Origin: CAWHNT01 sp963830775 | Lineage (GTDB): Bacteria > Pseudomonadota > Alphaproteobacteria > Geminicoccales > Geminicoccaceae | Direction: 5' to 3' | Length of the DNA: 64,000 nucleotides | Assembly (NCBI GenBank): GCA_963830775.1 | Contig: CAWHNT010000047.1 | Coordinates: forward strand, 496,001 to 560,000 | Shown here: piece by piece, positions 1-9,608 of the stretch | Position numbering within the stretch: the stretch's first letter is position 1 | How the letters are laid out: every line of letters begins with the position of its first letter | Translations under genes and position numbers: made by a program | Notes under the pieces: generated by a model | Databases searched by the model: none | What the model was told of the DNA's origin: nothing | What the model saw: the letters and a program-made list of their open reading frames with translations, nothing else

Positions 1-1
1 G

Positions 2-124
2 GCCACCGGCACCTCGGACGAGCTCGACGCCTTCATCGAGCTGGTCCAGCCGGTCGAGGTCAGCCGGGCCGGCGTGGTCGCGATCGGCCGCGGCAGCATC
101 ATCCTGGAAGCAAGGGCCGGCTGA
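2..124 (+). CDS. ilvN: acetolactate synthase small subunit, C-terminal end (partial)
   Basis: This is the last 40 codons of a gene that begins outside the window, ending in TGA at 122-124. The reading frame gives a tail with VQPVEVSRAGVVAIGRG, which fits the C-terminal regulatory region of the small (ACT-domain) subunit of acetolactate synthase. That subunit gives valine feedback control to the first common step of branched-chain amino acid synthesis. Its position 65 nt upstream of ilvC on the same strand supports the call, because ilvN-ilvC is a very common order. The ACT domain itself is outside the window, so the identity rests on the tail and the neighbour. Confidence 0.8.
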   Translation, partial: ATGTSDELDAFIELVQPVEVSRAGVVAIGRGSIILEARAG

Positions 125-144
125 CCGGCCACCACCATCATCGG

Positions 145-162
145 GGCGGCCGGGCGGCCGCC
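145..162 (+). other. intercistronic hairpin between ilvN and ilvC
   Basis: A perfect 7-bp inverted repeat (GGCGGCC, loop GGGC, GGCCGCC) lies in the 65-nt gap between ilvN and ilvC. No T-run follows, so it is more likely an mRNA-processing or stability element than a terminator. The role is inferred only from position. Confidence 0.35.
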
Positions 163-189
163 AGTCTTAGCGAAAGCGGGGAGAGCACC

Positions 190-1209
190 ATGCGCGTCTA
201 CTACGACGCCGACGCGGACCTGAACCTGATCAAGGGGAAGAAGGTCGCCGTGATCGGCTATGGCAGCCAGGGCTTCGGCCACTCCAACAACCTGAAGGAG
301 TCGGGCGTCGCCGAGGTCGCGGTGGCACTGAAGGAGACGTCCGCCACCCGCAAGAAGGTGGAGGCCGCGGGCCTGCGCAACATGACCCCGGCCGAGGCCG
401 CGCGCTGGGCCGACGTGGTGATGGTCCTCGTCCCCGACGAGCTCCAGGCCGACCTCTACAAGGACGAGCTGGCGGCGAACCTGAAGGACGGTGCCGCCCT
501 CATGTTCGCGCACGGCTTCAACATCCATTTCCGCCTGATCGAGCCCCGCCCCGACCTCGACGTGCTGATGGTGGCCCCCAAGGGCCCCGGCCATCTCGTC
601 CGCTCCGAGTACGTCAAGGGCGGCGGTGTCCCCTGCCTCGTCGCCATCCACCAGGACGCCAGCGGCGGTGCCCTCGACCTCGGCCTCTCCTACGCCAGCG
701 CCATCGGCGGCGGCCGGGCCGGTGTCATCGAGACCAGCTTCAAGGAGGAATGCGAGACCGACCTGTTCGGCGAGCAGACCGTCCTCTGCGGCGGCCTGTG
801 CGCCCTGATCCAGGCCGGCTACGAGACCCTGACCGAGGCCGGCTACGCGCCCGAGATGGCCTATTTCGAGTGCCTGCACGAGGTGAAGCTGATCGTCGAC
901 CTCATCTACGAGGGCGGCCTCGCCAACATGCGCTACTCGATCAGCAACACGGCCGAGTACGGCGACTACAAGACCGGGCCGCGCATCATCGACGACCGGG
1001 TCAAGGCCGAGATGAAGCGCGTGCTGACCGACATCCAGGAGGGCCGCTTCGCCCGCGACTGGGTGCTGGAGAACAAGGCCGGCCAGGTCAGCTTCAAGGC
1101 CATGCGCGCCCGCCACGCCGCCCACAATATCGAGGAGGTGGGCCAGCGCCTGCGCGGGATGATGCCCTGGATCGGGCAGGGCGCGCTCGTCGACAAGAGC
1201 CGGAACTAG
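190..1209 (+). CDS. ilvC: ketol-acid reductoisomerase (class I, 339 aa)
   Basis: It catalyses the Mg- and NAD(P)H-dependent isomeroreduction of 2-acetolactate or 2-aceto-2-hydroxybutyrate, the second shared step of valine, leucine and isoleucine synthesis, in the cytoplasm. The N-terminal Rossmann motif is VIGYGSQGFGHSNNLKESG (residues 22-40). The conserved PKGPGH segment is near residue 130. The metal-binding helix ETDLFGEQ occurs near residue 190 and the substrate-side segment YSISNTAEYGD near 250. At 339 residues it is the short class I form. A purine-rich ribosome site (GGGGAGAG) precedes the ATG. It follows ilvN and is followed by a strong hairpin, so the operon probably ends here. Confidence 0.97.
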   Translation: MRVYYDADADLNLIKGKKVAVIGYGSQGFGHSNNLKESGVAEVAVALKETSATRKKVEAAGLRNMTPAEAARWADVVMVLVPDELQADLYKDELAANLKDGAALMFAHGFNIHFRLIEPRPDLDVLMVAPKGPGHLVRSEYVKGGGVPCLVAIHQDASGGALDLGLSYASAIGGGRAGVIETSFKEECETDLFGEQTVLCGGLCALIQAGYETLTEAGYAPEMAYFECLHEVKLIVDLIYEGGLANMRYSISNTAEYGDYKTGPRIIDDRVKAEMKRVLTDIQEGRFARDWVLENKAGQVSFKAMRARHAAHNIEEVGQRLRGMMPWIGQGALVDKSRN

Positions 1210-1215
1210 GCGACC

Positions 1216-1246
1216 GGCGCCGCCGGCCGGCAAGGCTGGCGGCGCC
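1216..1246 (+). terminator. ilvC: probable transcription terminator after ilvC
   Basis: A perfect 9-bp GC-only inverted repeat (GGCGCCGCC ... GGCGGCGCC) with a 13-nt loop starts 6 nt after the ilvC stop codon. It is followed by TCCTCC rather than a clear T-run, so termination efficiency is uncertain. Position right after the stop is the main support. Confidence 0.5.
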
Positions 1247-1328
1247 TCCTCCGATCGAAGCGAGGCACAAAGCCCGCCTCTCGCGCGTTGTTGAAGCTGG
1301 GGAGCTTCATGCAGCGGGAGAGGCATCC

Positions 1329-2715
1329 ATGGCCCACGCGGCCCATGAGCCGGTTGCCGCCACGTCCGGCGGCGGTGAGCCTACCCTGGAACGGACCATC
1401 GGCTGGAAGCAGATGGCGTTCTACGGCCTCGGCGGCATGCTCGGTGCCGGGATCTACGGACTGATCGGCAAGGCTGCGGGCGAGATGGGCAATGCCATCT
1501 GGCTCGCCTTCGCCGTGAGCATGGTGGCCGCACTCCTGACCGGCCTCTCCTATGCCTCGATCGGCTCGCGCTACCCGCGCGCCGGCGGTGCCGCCTACGT
1601 CACGCACCGCGCCTACGGCATGCCGCTGCTCACCTACGTGGTCGGGCTCGCCGTGATGTGCTCGGGCCTGACCTCGATCGCCACCCAGTCGCGGGTGGTG
1701 GCCGACAATCTCGCAGCGGCTGGTGGGCCTCGAGGCCGTGCCGCCCCTGGTGCTGTCGCTGGGCTTCCTGCTGCTGCTCGCCGCGATCGTCTTTCGCGGC
1801 ATCCGCGAGTGCATGTGGCTCAACATCGTCTGCACCTCGATCGAGGTGCTGGGCCTTGCCATGATCATCGCGGTCGGTGCGAGCTACTGGGGCTCGTCCA
1901 ACCTCCTGGAGACGCCTCCGGGACCGGACGGCAGCAGCAGCATCGGCCTGCTCATGGTGATGAACGGGGCCGTGCTCACCTTCTTCTCCTTCATCGGCTT
2001 CGAGGACACGCTCAACGTCGCCGAGGAGGTGAAGAACCCGCAGCGCAACCTGCCGATCGGCCTGATGCTGGCGATGGCGGCCGCCACCGTCATCTACATC
2101 GCGGTGGCGATCACGGCCGTCTCGGTCGTTCCCTGGCGCGAGCTCGCTGCCGCACCCGGGCCGCTGGCCGAGGTGATGGAGCGCGCCGCACCCTGGTTCC
2201 CGGAGATCGCCTTCGTCGCCATCACCATCTTCGCGGTCGCGAACACGGCCCTCCTCAACTACGTGATGGGCTCGCGCCTCGCCTACGGCATGGCCCGCCA
2301 GGGCCTGCTGCCGCGGATGCTGGGCCGCGTCCATGCAGGCCGCCGGACGCCGCACGTGGCGATCGCCGTCCTGCTGGCGATCGCCGCCGGCCTCGTGCTC
2401 CTGGGCAACATCGCCCAGCTCGCCTCCGCGACCGTGCTCCTGCTCCTGATCGTCTTCACGATCGTCAACGGTGCCCTGGTCGTCCTCAAGCTGCAGCCCA
2501 ACGAGAAGCCCGGCGGCTTCGAGGTGCCGATCATCGTCCCGGCACTCGGGGCCGTGGTCTGCGTCTCGCTCCTGATCAACCGCCTCCTGAGCGACGACTG
2601 GCGGGCGCCGGCCATTGCCGGCGGCATCATCGTCTGCATCGTCGGCCTCTACGCGCTCACCCGCCCGAAGCATGTGAGCGACGAGAATCTCGCCGCAGCC
2701 GAGCCGGCCACCTGA
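1329..2715 (+). CDS. APC-family amino acid permease (frameshifted)
   Basis: This is a secondary transporter of the amino acid-polyamine-organocation superfamily in the inner membrane. The first frame gives the family opening, GWKQMAFYGLGGMLGAGIYG then LIGKAAGEMG, and runs to about base 1713 (VVADNLA). The second frame continues from about 1714 with QRLVGLEAVPPLVLSLG and further membrane segments to the stop at 2713-2715. The conserved FIGFEDTLNVAEEVKNP motif lies in the second part. The total is 462 codons plus one extra base, so either a one-base gain or a two-base loss near 1710-1715 breaks it. Corrected length is about 461 residues, normal for the family. The substrate cannot be told from sequence. 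It converges on betC with only 2 nt between the stop codons. Confidence 0.85.
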
Positions 2716-2717
2716 CC

Positions 2718-4241
2718 TCAGGGGCGCGGATAGCGCCGCTTGAGCTCGCGATCGTTGAGGTCGGCGTTGTTGCGGATGTAGTCGCGCGTGGCGTCGCGGC
2801 GGGGCTGGAAGTCCCAGGCGGTGTAGTGCCCCGCCGTCAACGCCGGCCAGAGCGCCCGGCGGCTGCGCTGGCTGGCGAGGACGGCCTCGCGCAGGGCGGC
2901 GGGGTCCCAGCGCCGCCTTATCTCCGCCGCGAACGCGGCGGCGGTCTCCGCATGCTCGGGCAATGCCGCCAGGTTGTGCAGCTCGTCCGGATCCGCCTCC
3001 AGGTCATAGAGCTGCGGCGGATCCGGCTCGCTCCAGACATACTTCCAGCGGTCGCGGCGCAGCATGAGGATCGGCGCCAGCGCACCCTCGGCCAGATACT
3101 CGGCCCGGACCTCCCGCTCCTCGCTGCCACCTTCGATCAGCGGCACGAGGCTGCGGCCGTCGAAGGCCACGCCAGGGTTCCAGACACGGTCCGTATGGCC
3201 GAGATCCAGGAAGGTGGGCAGCAGGTCGACGAGCGAGACCGGGGCCGCCACGCGCCTGGCGCCGAAACGGGATGGCGCGTTCACGATCAGCGGGATGCGG
3301 AGCGCCCACTCGAAGAAGGCCATCTTGTACCAGAGCCCGCGCTCGCCCAGCATGTCGCCATGGTCGGCGGCGACGACGACGATCGTGTCGTCGGCCAGCC
3401 GCAGGTCCTCGAGCGTCCGCACCAGCGTGCCGACCCAATCGTCGACGTAGCTCACCGCCCCGTAATAGGCCCGCCGCGACCGCCGCACGTCCTCCTCGGT
3501 GATGGTGACCTCGCTCATGGCCGAGACGTGCTGCAGCCGCCGGCTGTGCGCATCCAGCGCCTCCGCCGGCAGCGCCCCGACCCGTGGCAGGTCGATCGTC
3601 ACGCCTTCATAGCGATCCCAATAATCCTGACGGATCACATAAGGGTCGTGCGGGTGGGTGAAGGACACGCATAAGAAGAAAGGTTTGCCGTCCTCCTCAC
3701 GGGCGAAGTCACGCAGCTGCCGCTGGGCGAAGAAGCCTACTTCGTCGTCATAGTCGAGCTGGTTGGTGGCCTCGGCGACGCCCGACTCCTTCACGCTCGA
3801 CATGTTGTGATACCACCAGTCGATCCGCTCTTCCGGCTGGTCCCAGTTGGGCGTCCAGGCGAAGTCGGCCGGGTAGATGTCGGTCGTCACCCGCTCCTCG
3901 AACCCGTGCAGCTGGTCCGGCCCGACGAAGTGCATCTTGCCCGCGAGGCAGGTCCGATAGCCCAGGGCACGAAGCCCATGCGCCAGCGTCGGCACGGAGG
4001 CCGGGAACTCGCAGGCATTGTCGTAGGCCCCGATCCGCGACGGCAGCCGGCCCGACATCATCGAGAAGCGGGATGGCGCGCACAGAGGGCTGTTGCAGTA
4101 GGCGTTCTCGAACACGACGCCGCGGTCCGCCAGCCGGCCGAGGTTCGGCGCCTTGACGACGGGGTGGCCGTAGCAGGGCAGGGCCAGGGCGGTGAGCTGG
4201 TCCGCCATGACGAGGAGGATGTTGGGCTGGCGCTGGCGCAA
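2718..4241 (-). CDS. betC: choline-sulfatase (507 aa)
   Basis: It hydrolyses choline-O-sulfate to choline and sulfate, feeding glycine betaine synthesis or choline catabolism. The type I sulfatase signature is present as CAPSRFSMMSGR (residues 53-64), where the Cys would be converted to formylglycine. The N-terminal metal site is NILLVMADQ. Later family segments are THPHDPYV and the metal-binding AADHGDMLGERGLWYKM. The YNSPLCAPSR-like context and the 507-residue length fit choline-sulfatases better than arylsulfatases. No signal peptide is seen, as expected for the cytoplasmic enzyme. It is the last gene of the minus-strand run with the Liv importer, 25 nt after the hydrolase gene, which suggests that imported quaternary amines or their esters are the cargo. 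Confidence 0.9.
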   Translation of the reverse strand: MRQRQPNILLVMADQLTALALPCYGHPVVKAPNLGRLADRGVVFENAYCNSPLCAPSRFSMMSGRLPSRIGAYDNACEFPASVPTLAHGLRALGYRTCLAGKMHFVGPDQLHGFEERVTTDIYPADFAWTPNWDQPEERIDWWYHNMSSVKESGVAEATNQLDYDDEVGFFAQRQLRDFAREEDGKPFFLCVSFTHPHDPYVIRQDYWDRYEGVTIDLPRVGALPAEALDAHSRRLQHVSAMSEVTITEEDVRRSRRAYYGAVSYVDDWVGTLVRTLEDLRLADDTIVVVAADHGDMLGERGLWYKMAFFEWALRIPLIVNAPSRFGARRVAAPVSLVDLLPTFLDLGHTDRVWNPGVAFDGRSLVPLIEGGSEEREVRAEYLAEGALAPILMLRRDRWKYVWSEPDPPQLYDLEADPDELHNLAALPEHAETAAAFAAEIRRRWDPAALREAVLASQRSRRALWPALTAGHYTAWDFQPRRDATRDYIRNNADLNDRELKRRYPRP

Positions 4242-4266
4242 CTTCGGTTCACCCTTCGCTTTGACT

Positions 4267-6292
4267 TCACACCATCACCCGCGGCACCGTCGTCTCATGG
4301 TCGCGTTCGTAGACCAGCCGCAGGCCCTCGTAGGCCTCGATCCGGGCACGGATGCGGAAGCTCTGGGCGTCGCAGGTGAGGGCGCTCATGGTCTCGGTGC
4401 GGACCTGCCAGCCGTCGCGGGCGAGGGTCTCGGTCCAGTGGGTCTCGGCGCGGGCGGAGAGCGGGTCACCGTCGCGGATGCTCCAGACCTCGCGGCCGAC
4501 CTCGCCGGTGACCAGCCCATGGCCGAGGTCGCGCTGCTGGCCGAAATCGTCGACGATGGCGAGGCGCGTGCGGCCGGTGCCGAGGTCGCGCTCGACCCGG
4601 CGGATGTGGCTGGCGGGGCGCAGCTCCTGGCGGCGCTGCTCCGCGGCGGCTTCGGGCCGGGCGAAGGCGGGCGGCGGGAGCGGATCGCCGTGGCGGACGG
4701 GGAGCTCCAGGCGGCTTCGCCCCGTCATGACGGCGAGGGTGACGGGCTCGGGCGAAGGCCAGAGCAGCGGCCAGTAGGTGGTGGAGACGGCGAGGCGCAG
4801 GCGGTGACCGGCGGCAAGGCATATAGCCCGCATGGTCCAGCTCGACGCGGACCCGGTACAATTGACCGGGTACCAGCGGCTGGGGGTCCTCGTGGCCGTC
4901 GCGGTGGCAGAGATTGAGGACGCCATAGCTGATCCGGGCCGAGGTGCCGTCGGGGAAGAGGTCGTTGAGGCGGACGGCGACCAGGGCCCAGGGTCGATCG
5001 GAGGCGAGCTCGAGCTCGACGGCGGGAGCACCCAGCAGCTCCAGCGGCTCCTCGAACGGCTCGCTGTCGAAGCAGAGTGAGCCCGCATCGTCGCCCCGCT
5101 GGTCCAGCGGCAGCTCGGGGCCGAGCCAGATGGCACAGTACTCGCCGGCGGCCAGGCCGGTGTCCTGCGGCGAGCAGACGGAGCGTGGCACCTCGCGGCC
5201 GGGGAAGGGGCCGAGGCCGTCATGGTTGAGGTGCAGGATGCGCGGCTCGATATTCGGCGAGGGCCAGGCCGGCTCGGCCACCCAGCGGCCCGCGCGCATC
5301 TCGTAGGCGGCGCGTGGCGGCTCGCTCTCCATCAAGTAGGTGCGCCAGGCAGGGTCGCGCTCGACGCCGGTGTCGATCCCCTTCAGCCAGCGGTCCCACC
5401 AGCGCAGCATCTCCTGCAGGAAGCCGATCCGTGGCCCGGGAACCGCGAAATGAGGGTACTTGTGCAGCCAGGGGCCGGTGAGACCCTTCACCGGGCAGGT
5501 CAGATGCCGAACCAGCCGAGGGACCGCGTTCCGGTAGGCATCGTTCCAGCCGCCCACGGCCAGCGTCGCCGCCTGGACCGAGCCCCAGCTCTCGCACACC
5601 GAGCCGTGCCGCCAGTAGGCGTCGCGGGTCGGGTGCCGGAGCCAGGTGTCGATCAGCACCGGCTCGTGCGCCAGCCGGTTCAGCCACATCGGGCGCCAGC
5701 GCTGGCCGACCAGCAGCGGATCGGGTGGGCGCGAGGAGTATGCCAGCATGGTGGCGGCCCAGCCCAGGTTCTCGCCCAGGAGGCAGCCGCCCTTGTAGTG
5801 GATGTCGTCGGCGTAGCGGTCGACGGTCGAGCACAAGGTGACGATCGCCTTCAGTGCCGCCGGCCGCCGCATCGCCACCTGGAGCGCGTTGAACCCGCCC
5901 CAGGAGATGCCCATCATGCCCACGGCCCCGGTGCACCAGGGCTGCGCCGCCAGCCAGGCGATCACCTCCAGCGCGTCGTCCTGCTCCTGCGGCAGGTACT
6001 CGTCCAGCATCAGGCCGTCGGAATCGCCGTTGCCGCGCATGTCGACGCGCACGCAGGCATAGCCGTGGCCGGCGAGGTAGGGGTGGGTGAGGGCGTCGCG
6101 CCAGGCGGTGCCGTCGCGCTTGCGGTAGGGCAGGTACTCCAGGATCGCCGGCACCGGCTGGGCTTCGGCATCCTCGGGCAGCCAGAGCCGGGCCGCCAGC
6201 CGGCAGCCGTCGGAGAGCGGGATCCACGCGTTCTCGATCTCGCGGACCGCGCGCGGGAAGTCGGTGACGGTGCGGAGCGGCTCGAGGCTCAC
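4267..6292 (-). CDS. CocE/NonD-family (S15-type) alpha/beta hydrolase (frameshifted)
   Basis: This is a serine hydrolase of the CocE/X-Pro dipeptidyl-peptidase S15 family, about 674 residues after correction. The nucleophile elbow is GMMGISWGGFNALQ and the early part carries the usual IENAWIPLSDGCRLAARLWLP opening. The C-terminal jelly-roll contains AGHRLRLAVSTTYWPLLWPSPE. The frame breaks at about 4822: upstream is VELDHAGY, downstream LAAGHRLRL. The span is 675 codons plus one base, consistent with a one-base gain. I chose the GTG at 6292 because it overlaps the expected livM stop as GTGA. The gene sits inside the Liv importer operon between livM and betC, so it may cleave an ester or amide taken up by that importer. 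The substrate is unknown. Confidence 0.85.
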
Positions 6293-7243
6293 CACACATA
6301 CTTGCGCAAGCGAGGCCAAGCCCTTGGGCAGGAAGAGGATCACGCCGATCAGGAGCGCACCGTAGATGACCAGCCGCCAGGCTTCCAGCGAGCGGAAATA
6401 CTCCTGGAAGCCGATGAGGAGGAAGGCCGCGAAGAGGGAGCCCCAGAGCGTGCCGCGGCCGCCGACATAGGCGATGGTCAGCACCTCGACCGTCCGGGGT
6501 ACGCCGAACTCCTCGGGCGTGGGCGTGAGGATGCCGAGATAGCGGCAGTAGAAGGCACCCATGACGCCGGTGAAGGCCGAGGCGAGCGTGAAGTTCAGGA
6601 GCTTGAGGCGGACGGTGTCCAGGCCCAGGCTCTGGGTCGCCAGCTCGTCCTCGCGCATGGCGCGGAAGGCGAGGCCGATGCGGGAGCGCAGCAGCAGCCA
6701 GCAGGCGATCAGGATGCCGGCACCCAGGATCAGCAGCAGGTAGTAGTGGGAGAGGAGCTGGCCGCGGGCGAAGCTGATGCCGAAGAGATCGGGGAAGGGG
6801 ACCACGGTGAGGCCCATCATGCCGCGGGTGTAGCTGGTCGAGTTGGAGATGGTGAGCCGGATGGCCTCGGCCACGAACCAGGTGGTGAGGCCGAGATAGA
6901 GGCCGCGCAGGCGGAGCGTCAGCACGCCGGTGAAGAAGCCCAGAAGGGCACCGGCGAGGCCGCCGATGGCGAGGCCGAGCCAGGGGCTCACCGCGTAGTG
7001 GAAGGTGGCCAGCGCCGAGGCGTAGGCGCCGAAGCCGATGAAGCCCGCATAGCCGAAATTGGTGAGGCCGGCGAAGCCGATCATCAGGTCGTAGAGGGCG
7101 CCCAGCACACCGAACATCAGGGCCGAGATGAAGATCGTGGTGACGTAAGGGTTCTCGGCCCAAAGCGGGACCAGGACCAGGAGGGCCAGCAGGACGGCCA
7201 CCTTCAGCGCCCGCGCCGGCGTGCTGTGCCACCAGCCGGTCAC
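6289..7243 (-). CDS. livM: branched-chain-type ABC importer permease LivM (frameshifted at C-terminus)
   Basis: This is an inner-membrane permease of a Liv/HAAT-type importer. It has many hydrophobic segments and the family motifs GLTNFGYAGFIGFGAYASA and LRLRGLYLGLTTWF. It includes YRAMRE-like FRAMREDELATQSLG and ends with IGVILFLPKGLASL. As written the frame does not stop but runs on into the hydrolase. If one T is removed from CTTGCGC near 6309, the frame reads LRKYVW then TGA at 6291-6289, a plausible natural end of 317 residues that overlaps the hydrolase GTG. I therefore treat the run-on as a sequence error rather than a fusion. The start overlaps the livH stop by 4 nt. Confidence 0.88.
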
Positions 7244-8145
7244 GGGCGCTCGCCCTGGCGGGTGAAGAGGCCTTGCGGGCGGAGCAGCAGGACCAGGATG
7301 ATGATGATCGGGGTGAGCACGTTCTGCCAGCCGGCGGAGAGGAAGAAGACGGCGTAGGCCTCGACGACGCCGAGCAGCAGCCCGCCGGCGATGGCCCCGG
7401 TGACGTTGCCGAGGCCGCCCAGGATCACCACCGCGAAGGCCTTGAGCGAGGGCTGGTAGCCGACGGTGGGGAAGGCCGGGAAGATCGAGATCAGGAGGGC
7501 ACCTGCGGCACCGGCAAGGGCCGCACCGATGCCGAACGAGATCGTGTAGATGCGCGGCGTGTCGATCCCCAGCGTCTGGGCGGCCTCGGGGTTCTGCGCC
7601 GTGGCGCGGATCGCCTTGCCCAGCGAGGTGAACTTCACGAAGGCGCCCAGCGCCAGCACGAGGAACGTGGAGAGCATCAGGATCATCAGCCGCTCGTAGG
7701 TGATGACCGCGGGCCCGATCTCGAAGCTGCCGGGCAGCAGGGTGGCCACCCCGCGCCGGGTGCTGCCGAAGGTCAGCAGCGCCAGGTTCTGCAGGATCAC
7801 CATGAGGCCGATGGTGAGGACGAAGCTATCGATCAGCCAGTCGCGCCCGGCCCGCCGTCGCAACGGCTCGATCAGGCCGCGCTCGATCAGCACGCCGACC
7901 AGGAACAGGAGTGCCGCCGCCACCGCCACGCCGACGATGAACGGCAGGCCCAGCACCGCCACGCAGAAGAACATGGCGTAGGTGCCGAGCATGAAGAGCT
8001 CGCCATGGGCGAAGTTGACGATGCCCAGGATGCCGAAGATCAGGGCCAGGCCCACCCCCATGAGCGCGTACATCGAGCCGCGCACCAGGCCCTGGAAGAC
8101 GAGCTCGGAGAGGATGGCCGGGTCGGAGAGGAGGGTCAGGTCCAT
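7240..8145 (-). CDS. livH: branched-chain-type ABC importer permease LivH (301 aa)
   Basis: This is the second permease of the Liv-type importer in the cytoplasmic membrane. The N-terminal part has the family sequence GLVRGSMYALMGVGLALIFG followed by GIVNFAHGE. The cytoplasmic coupling segment is AIRATAQNPEAAQTLGI, and the C-terminal half carries GGLGNVTGAIAGGLLLG. Length is normal for LivH. It overlaps livM by 4 nt and lies 3 nt after the livF start region, so it is translated as part of the liv operon. Confidence 0.95.
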   Translation of the reverse strand: MDLTLLSDPAILSELVFQGLVRGSMYALMGVGLALIFGILGIVNFAHGELFMLGTYAMFFCVAVLGLPFIVGVAVAAALLFLVGVLIERGLIEPLRRRAGRDWLIDSFVLTIGLMVILQNLALLTFGSTRRGVATLLPGSFEIGPAVITYERLMILMLSTFLVLALGAFVKFTSLGKAIRATAQNPEAAQTLGIDTPRIYTISFGIGAALAGAAGALLISIFPAFPTVGYQPSLKAFAVVILGGLGNVTGAIAGGLLLGVVEAYAVFFLSAGWQNVLTPIIIILVLLLRPQGLFTRQGERP

Positions 8146-8148
8146 ATC

Positions 8149-8859
8149 TCAGAGCCACTCCCGCACGATCTCGTCGAGCCGCTCGCGGAAGCCCTCGACC
8201 GGTCCCTGGTGGCTGTTCTCGCCGAGGTTCAGGACATAGACCCAGTCGGCGATCTCGATCGCCTGCTTCACGTTCTGGTCCACGATCAGGATGGTGTAGC
8301 GGTCCTCCTTCAGCCTTGCGATCTCGGCATAGACTTCGTCCACCAGCTTGGGCATCAGGCCCACCGAGGGCTCGTCCAGGAGCAGCGTCCGCGGGCCGGT
8401 CATGGTGAGGCGCGCCACCTCGAGCAGCCGCTGCTGGCCGCCCGAGAGTGCTCCTGCGGGACGGCGGCGGAACTCCTTGAGCTGCGGGTAGCGGGCGTAG
8501 ATGCGCTCGAACGCCTGGCCGACGCGGCCCTTGTCCTTGCGGATCGTCCAGGCACCCAGCTCGAGATTCTCCTCGACCGTCATCGAGGGGAAGGTGCTGC
8601 GGCCCTGGAGGAGGTAGGCGATGCCCTGCTCCAGCATCCGGGCGGGCGGGATGCCGACCAGCGAGGTGTCGTCGTGCGTGATCTCGCCCGTCGTCGGGTG
8701 GATGTAGCCGTAGATCGTGCGCAGCAGCGTCGACTTGCCGGCACCGTTGGGGCCGATGATGACGGTGACGAGCCCGCTGCGTGCCTCGAGGTCGACGGCT
8801 TTGAGGATGGGCACTTCGCGGCTGTAGCCCGAGGTCACGTTGCGGCAGGCGAGGCCCAT
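8149..8859 (-). CDS. livF: branched-chain-type ABC importer ATPase LivF (236 aa)
   Basis: This is the shorter of the two ATPases that drive the Liv-type importer. The Walker A motif is GPNGAGKSTLL (about residues 36-46), the ABC signature is LSGGQQRLLEVAR, and Walker B is TLLLDEPSVGL. The segment LEQGIAYLLQGRSTFPSMTV resembles the LivF-specific Q-loop region. It lies 5 nt downstream of livG and 3 nt upstream of livH. Confidence 0.94.
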   Translation of the reverse strand: MGLACRNVTSGYSREVPILKAVDLEARSGLVTVIIGPNGAGKSTLLRTIYGYIHPTTGEITHDDTSLVGIPPARMLEQGIAYLLQGRSTFPSMTVEENLELGAWTIRKDKGRVGQAFERIYARYPQLKEFRRRPAGALSGGQQRLLEVARLTMTGPRTLLLDEPSVGLMPKLVDEVYAEIARLKEDRYTILIVDQNVKQAIEIADWVYVLNLGENSHQGPVEGFRERLDEIVREWL

Positions 8860-8864
8860 GGGCG

Positions 8865-9584
8865 TCAGTGCCCGAGATAGGCTTCGATCACGGCCGGGTC
8901 ACGCCGGACCTCGGCCGGGCTGCCGCGGGCGATGGTGCGCCCGGCCGCCAGCACGGTGACGTCGCCGCAGAGGCGCATCACCGACGGCATCTCGTGGCTG
9001 ATCAGGAGGAAGGTGCGGCCCTCCTTGGCGTTGGCATCGAGCACGAGCTCGGTGAGCCGGTCGGTGAGCGCCGGGTTCACGCCGCCGAACGGCTCGTCCA
9101 GCAGCACGATGTCGGGCTCGACCATCGTCGTGCGCATGAACTCGAGCAGCTTCTTCTGCCCGCCCGAGATCTCCGCCGCCAGATGATCCTGCAGCCGCAG
9201 AAGGCCTGCCAGGTCGAGCAGATGCCGCGCCTTCTCGACGACCGCCCGGTGCGGCAGGCGCTGCGGGACGGCCGGCACCAGCATGTTGTCGAGCAGGGTC
9301 AGCTCGTTGAAGACGCGGGCCACCTGAAAGGTGCGGCCGAGCCCGCGGCGGGCGATCCGGGTCACGCTGCGGTTGGTGATCGGCTCGCCCTTCAGCGTCA
9401 CCGTCCCGGACGTCGCCGTGTAGATGCCGTTGATGATGTTGAAGAGCGTGGTCTTGCCGGCACCGTTGGGGCCGATCACGCCATGGATCCGGCCCGGCAG
9501 AACCGCGAGCGAGACGCCGTCCAGGACGACCATGCCGCCGAAGGTCTTGCGCAAGTCTTCGACGGCGAGGATGGGCTCAGGCAT
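8865..9584 (-). CDS. livG: branched-chain-type ABC importer ATPase LivG (239 aa)
   Basis: This is the second ATPase of the Liv-type importer. Walker A is GPNGAGKTTLFNIINGIY, followed by the LivG-type RGLGRTFQVARVFNELT segment. The signature is ISGGQKKLLEFMR and Walker B is DIVLLDEPFGGVNP. The C-terminal region AYLGH is typical of LivG. It begins 24 nt after the stop of the binding-protein gene, with which it forms an operon. Confidence 0.94.
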   Translation of the reverse strand: MPEPILAVEDLRKTFGGMVVLDGVSLAVLPGRIHGVIGPNGAGKTTLFNIINGIYTATSGTVTLKGEPITNRSVTRIARRGLGRTFQVARVFNELTLLDNMLVPAVPQRLPHRAVVEKARHLLDLAGLLRLQDHLAAEISGGQKKLLEFMRTTMVEPDIVLLDEPFGGVNPALTDRLTELVLDANAKEGRTFLLISHEMPSVMRLCGDVTVLAAGRTIARGSPAEVRRDPAVIEAYLGH

Positions 9585-9608
9585 TCGCCTTGATGGCGGC
9601 CGGCGACC

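Noticed and set aside
750..3674. A 974-codon plus-strand frame spanning ilvC, the permease and betC
   Set aside because: Only its middle part (about 1329-1713) is real permease sequence. The rest is low-complexity shadow of ilvC and betC.
4466..7243. A true permease-hydrolase fusion protein
   Set aside because: One base fewer restores a natural livM end and a GTGA overlap, and the hydrolase opening matches stand-alone family members.
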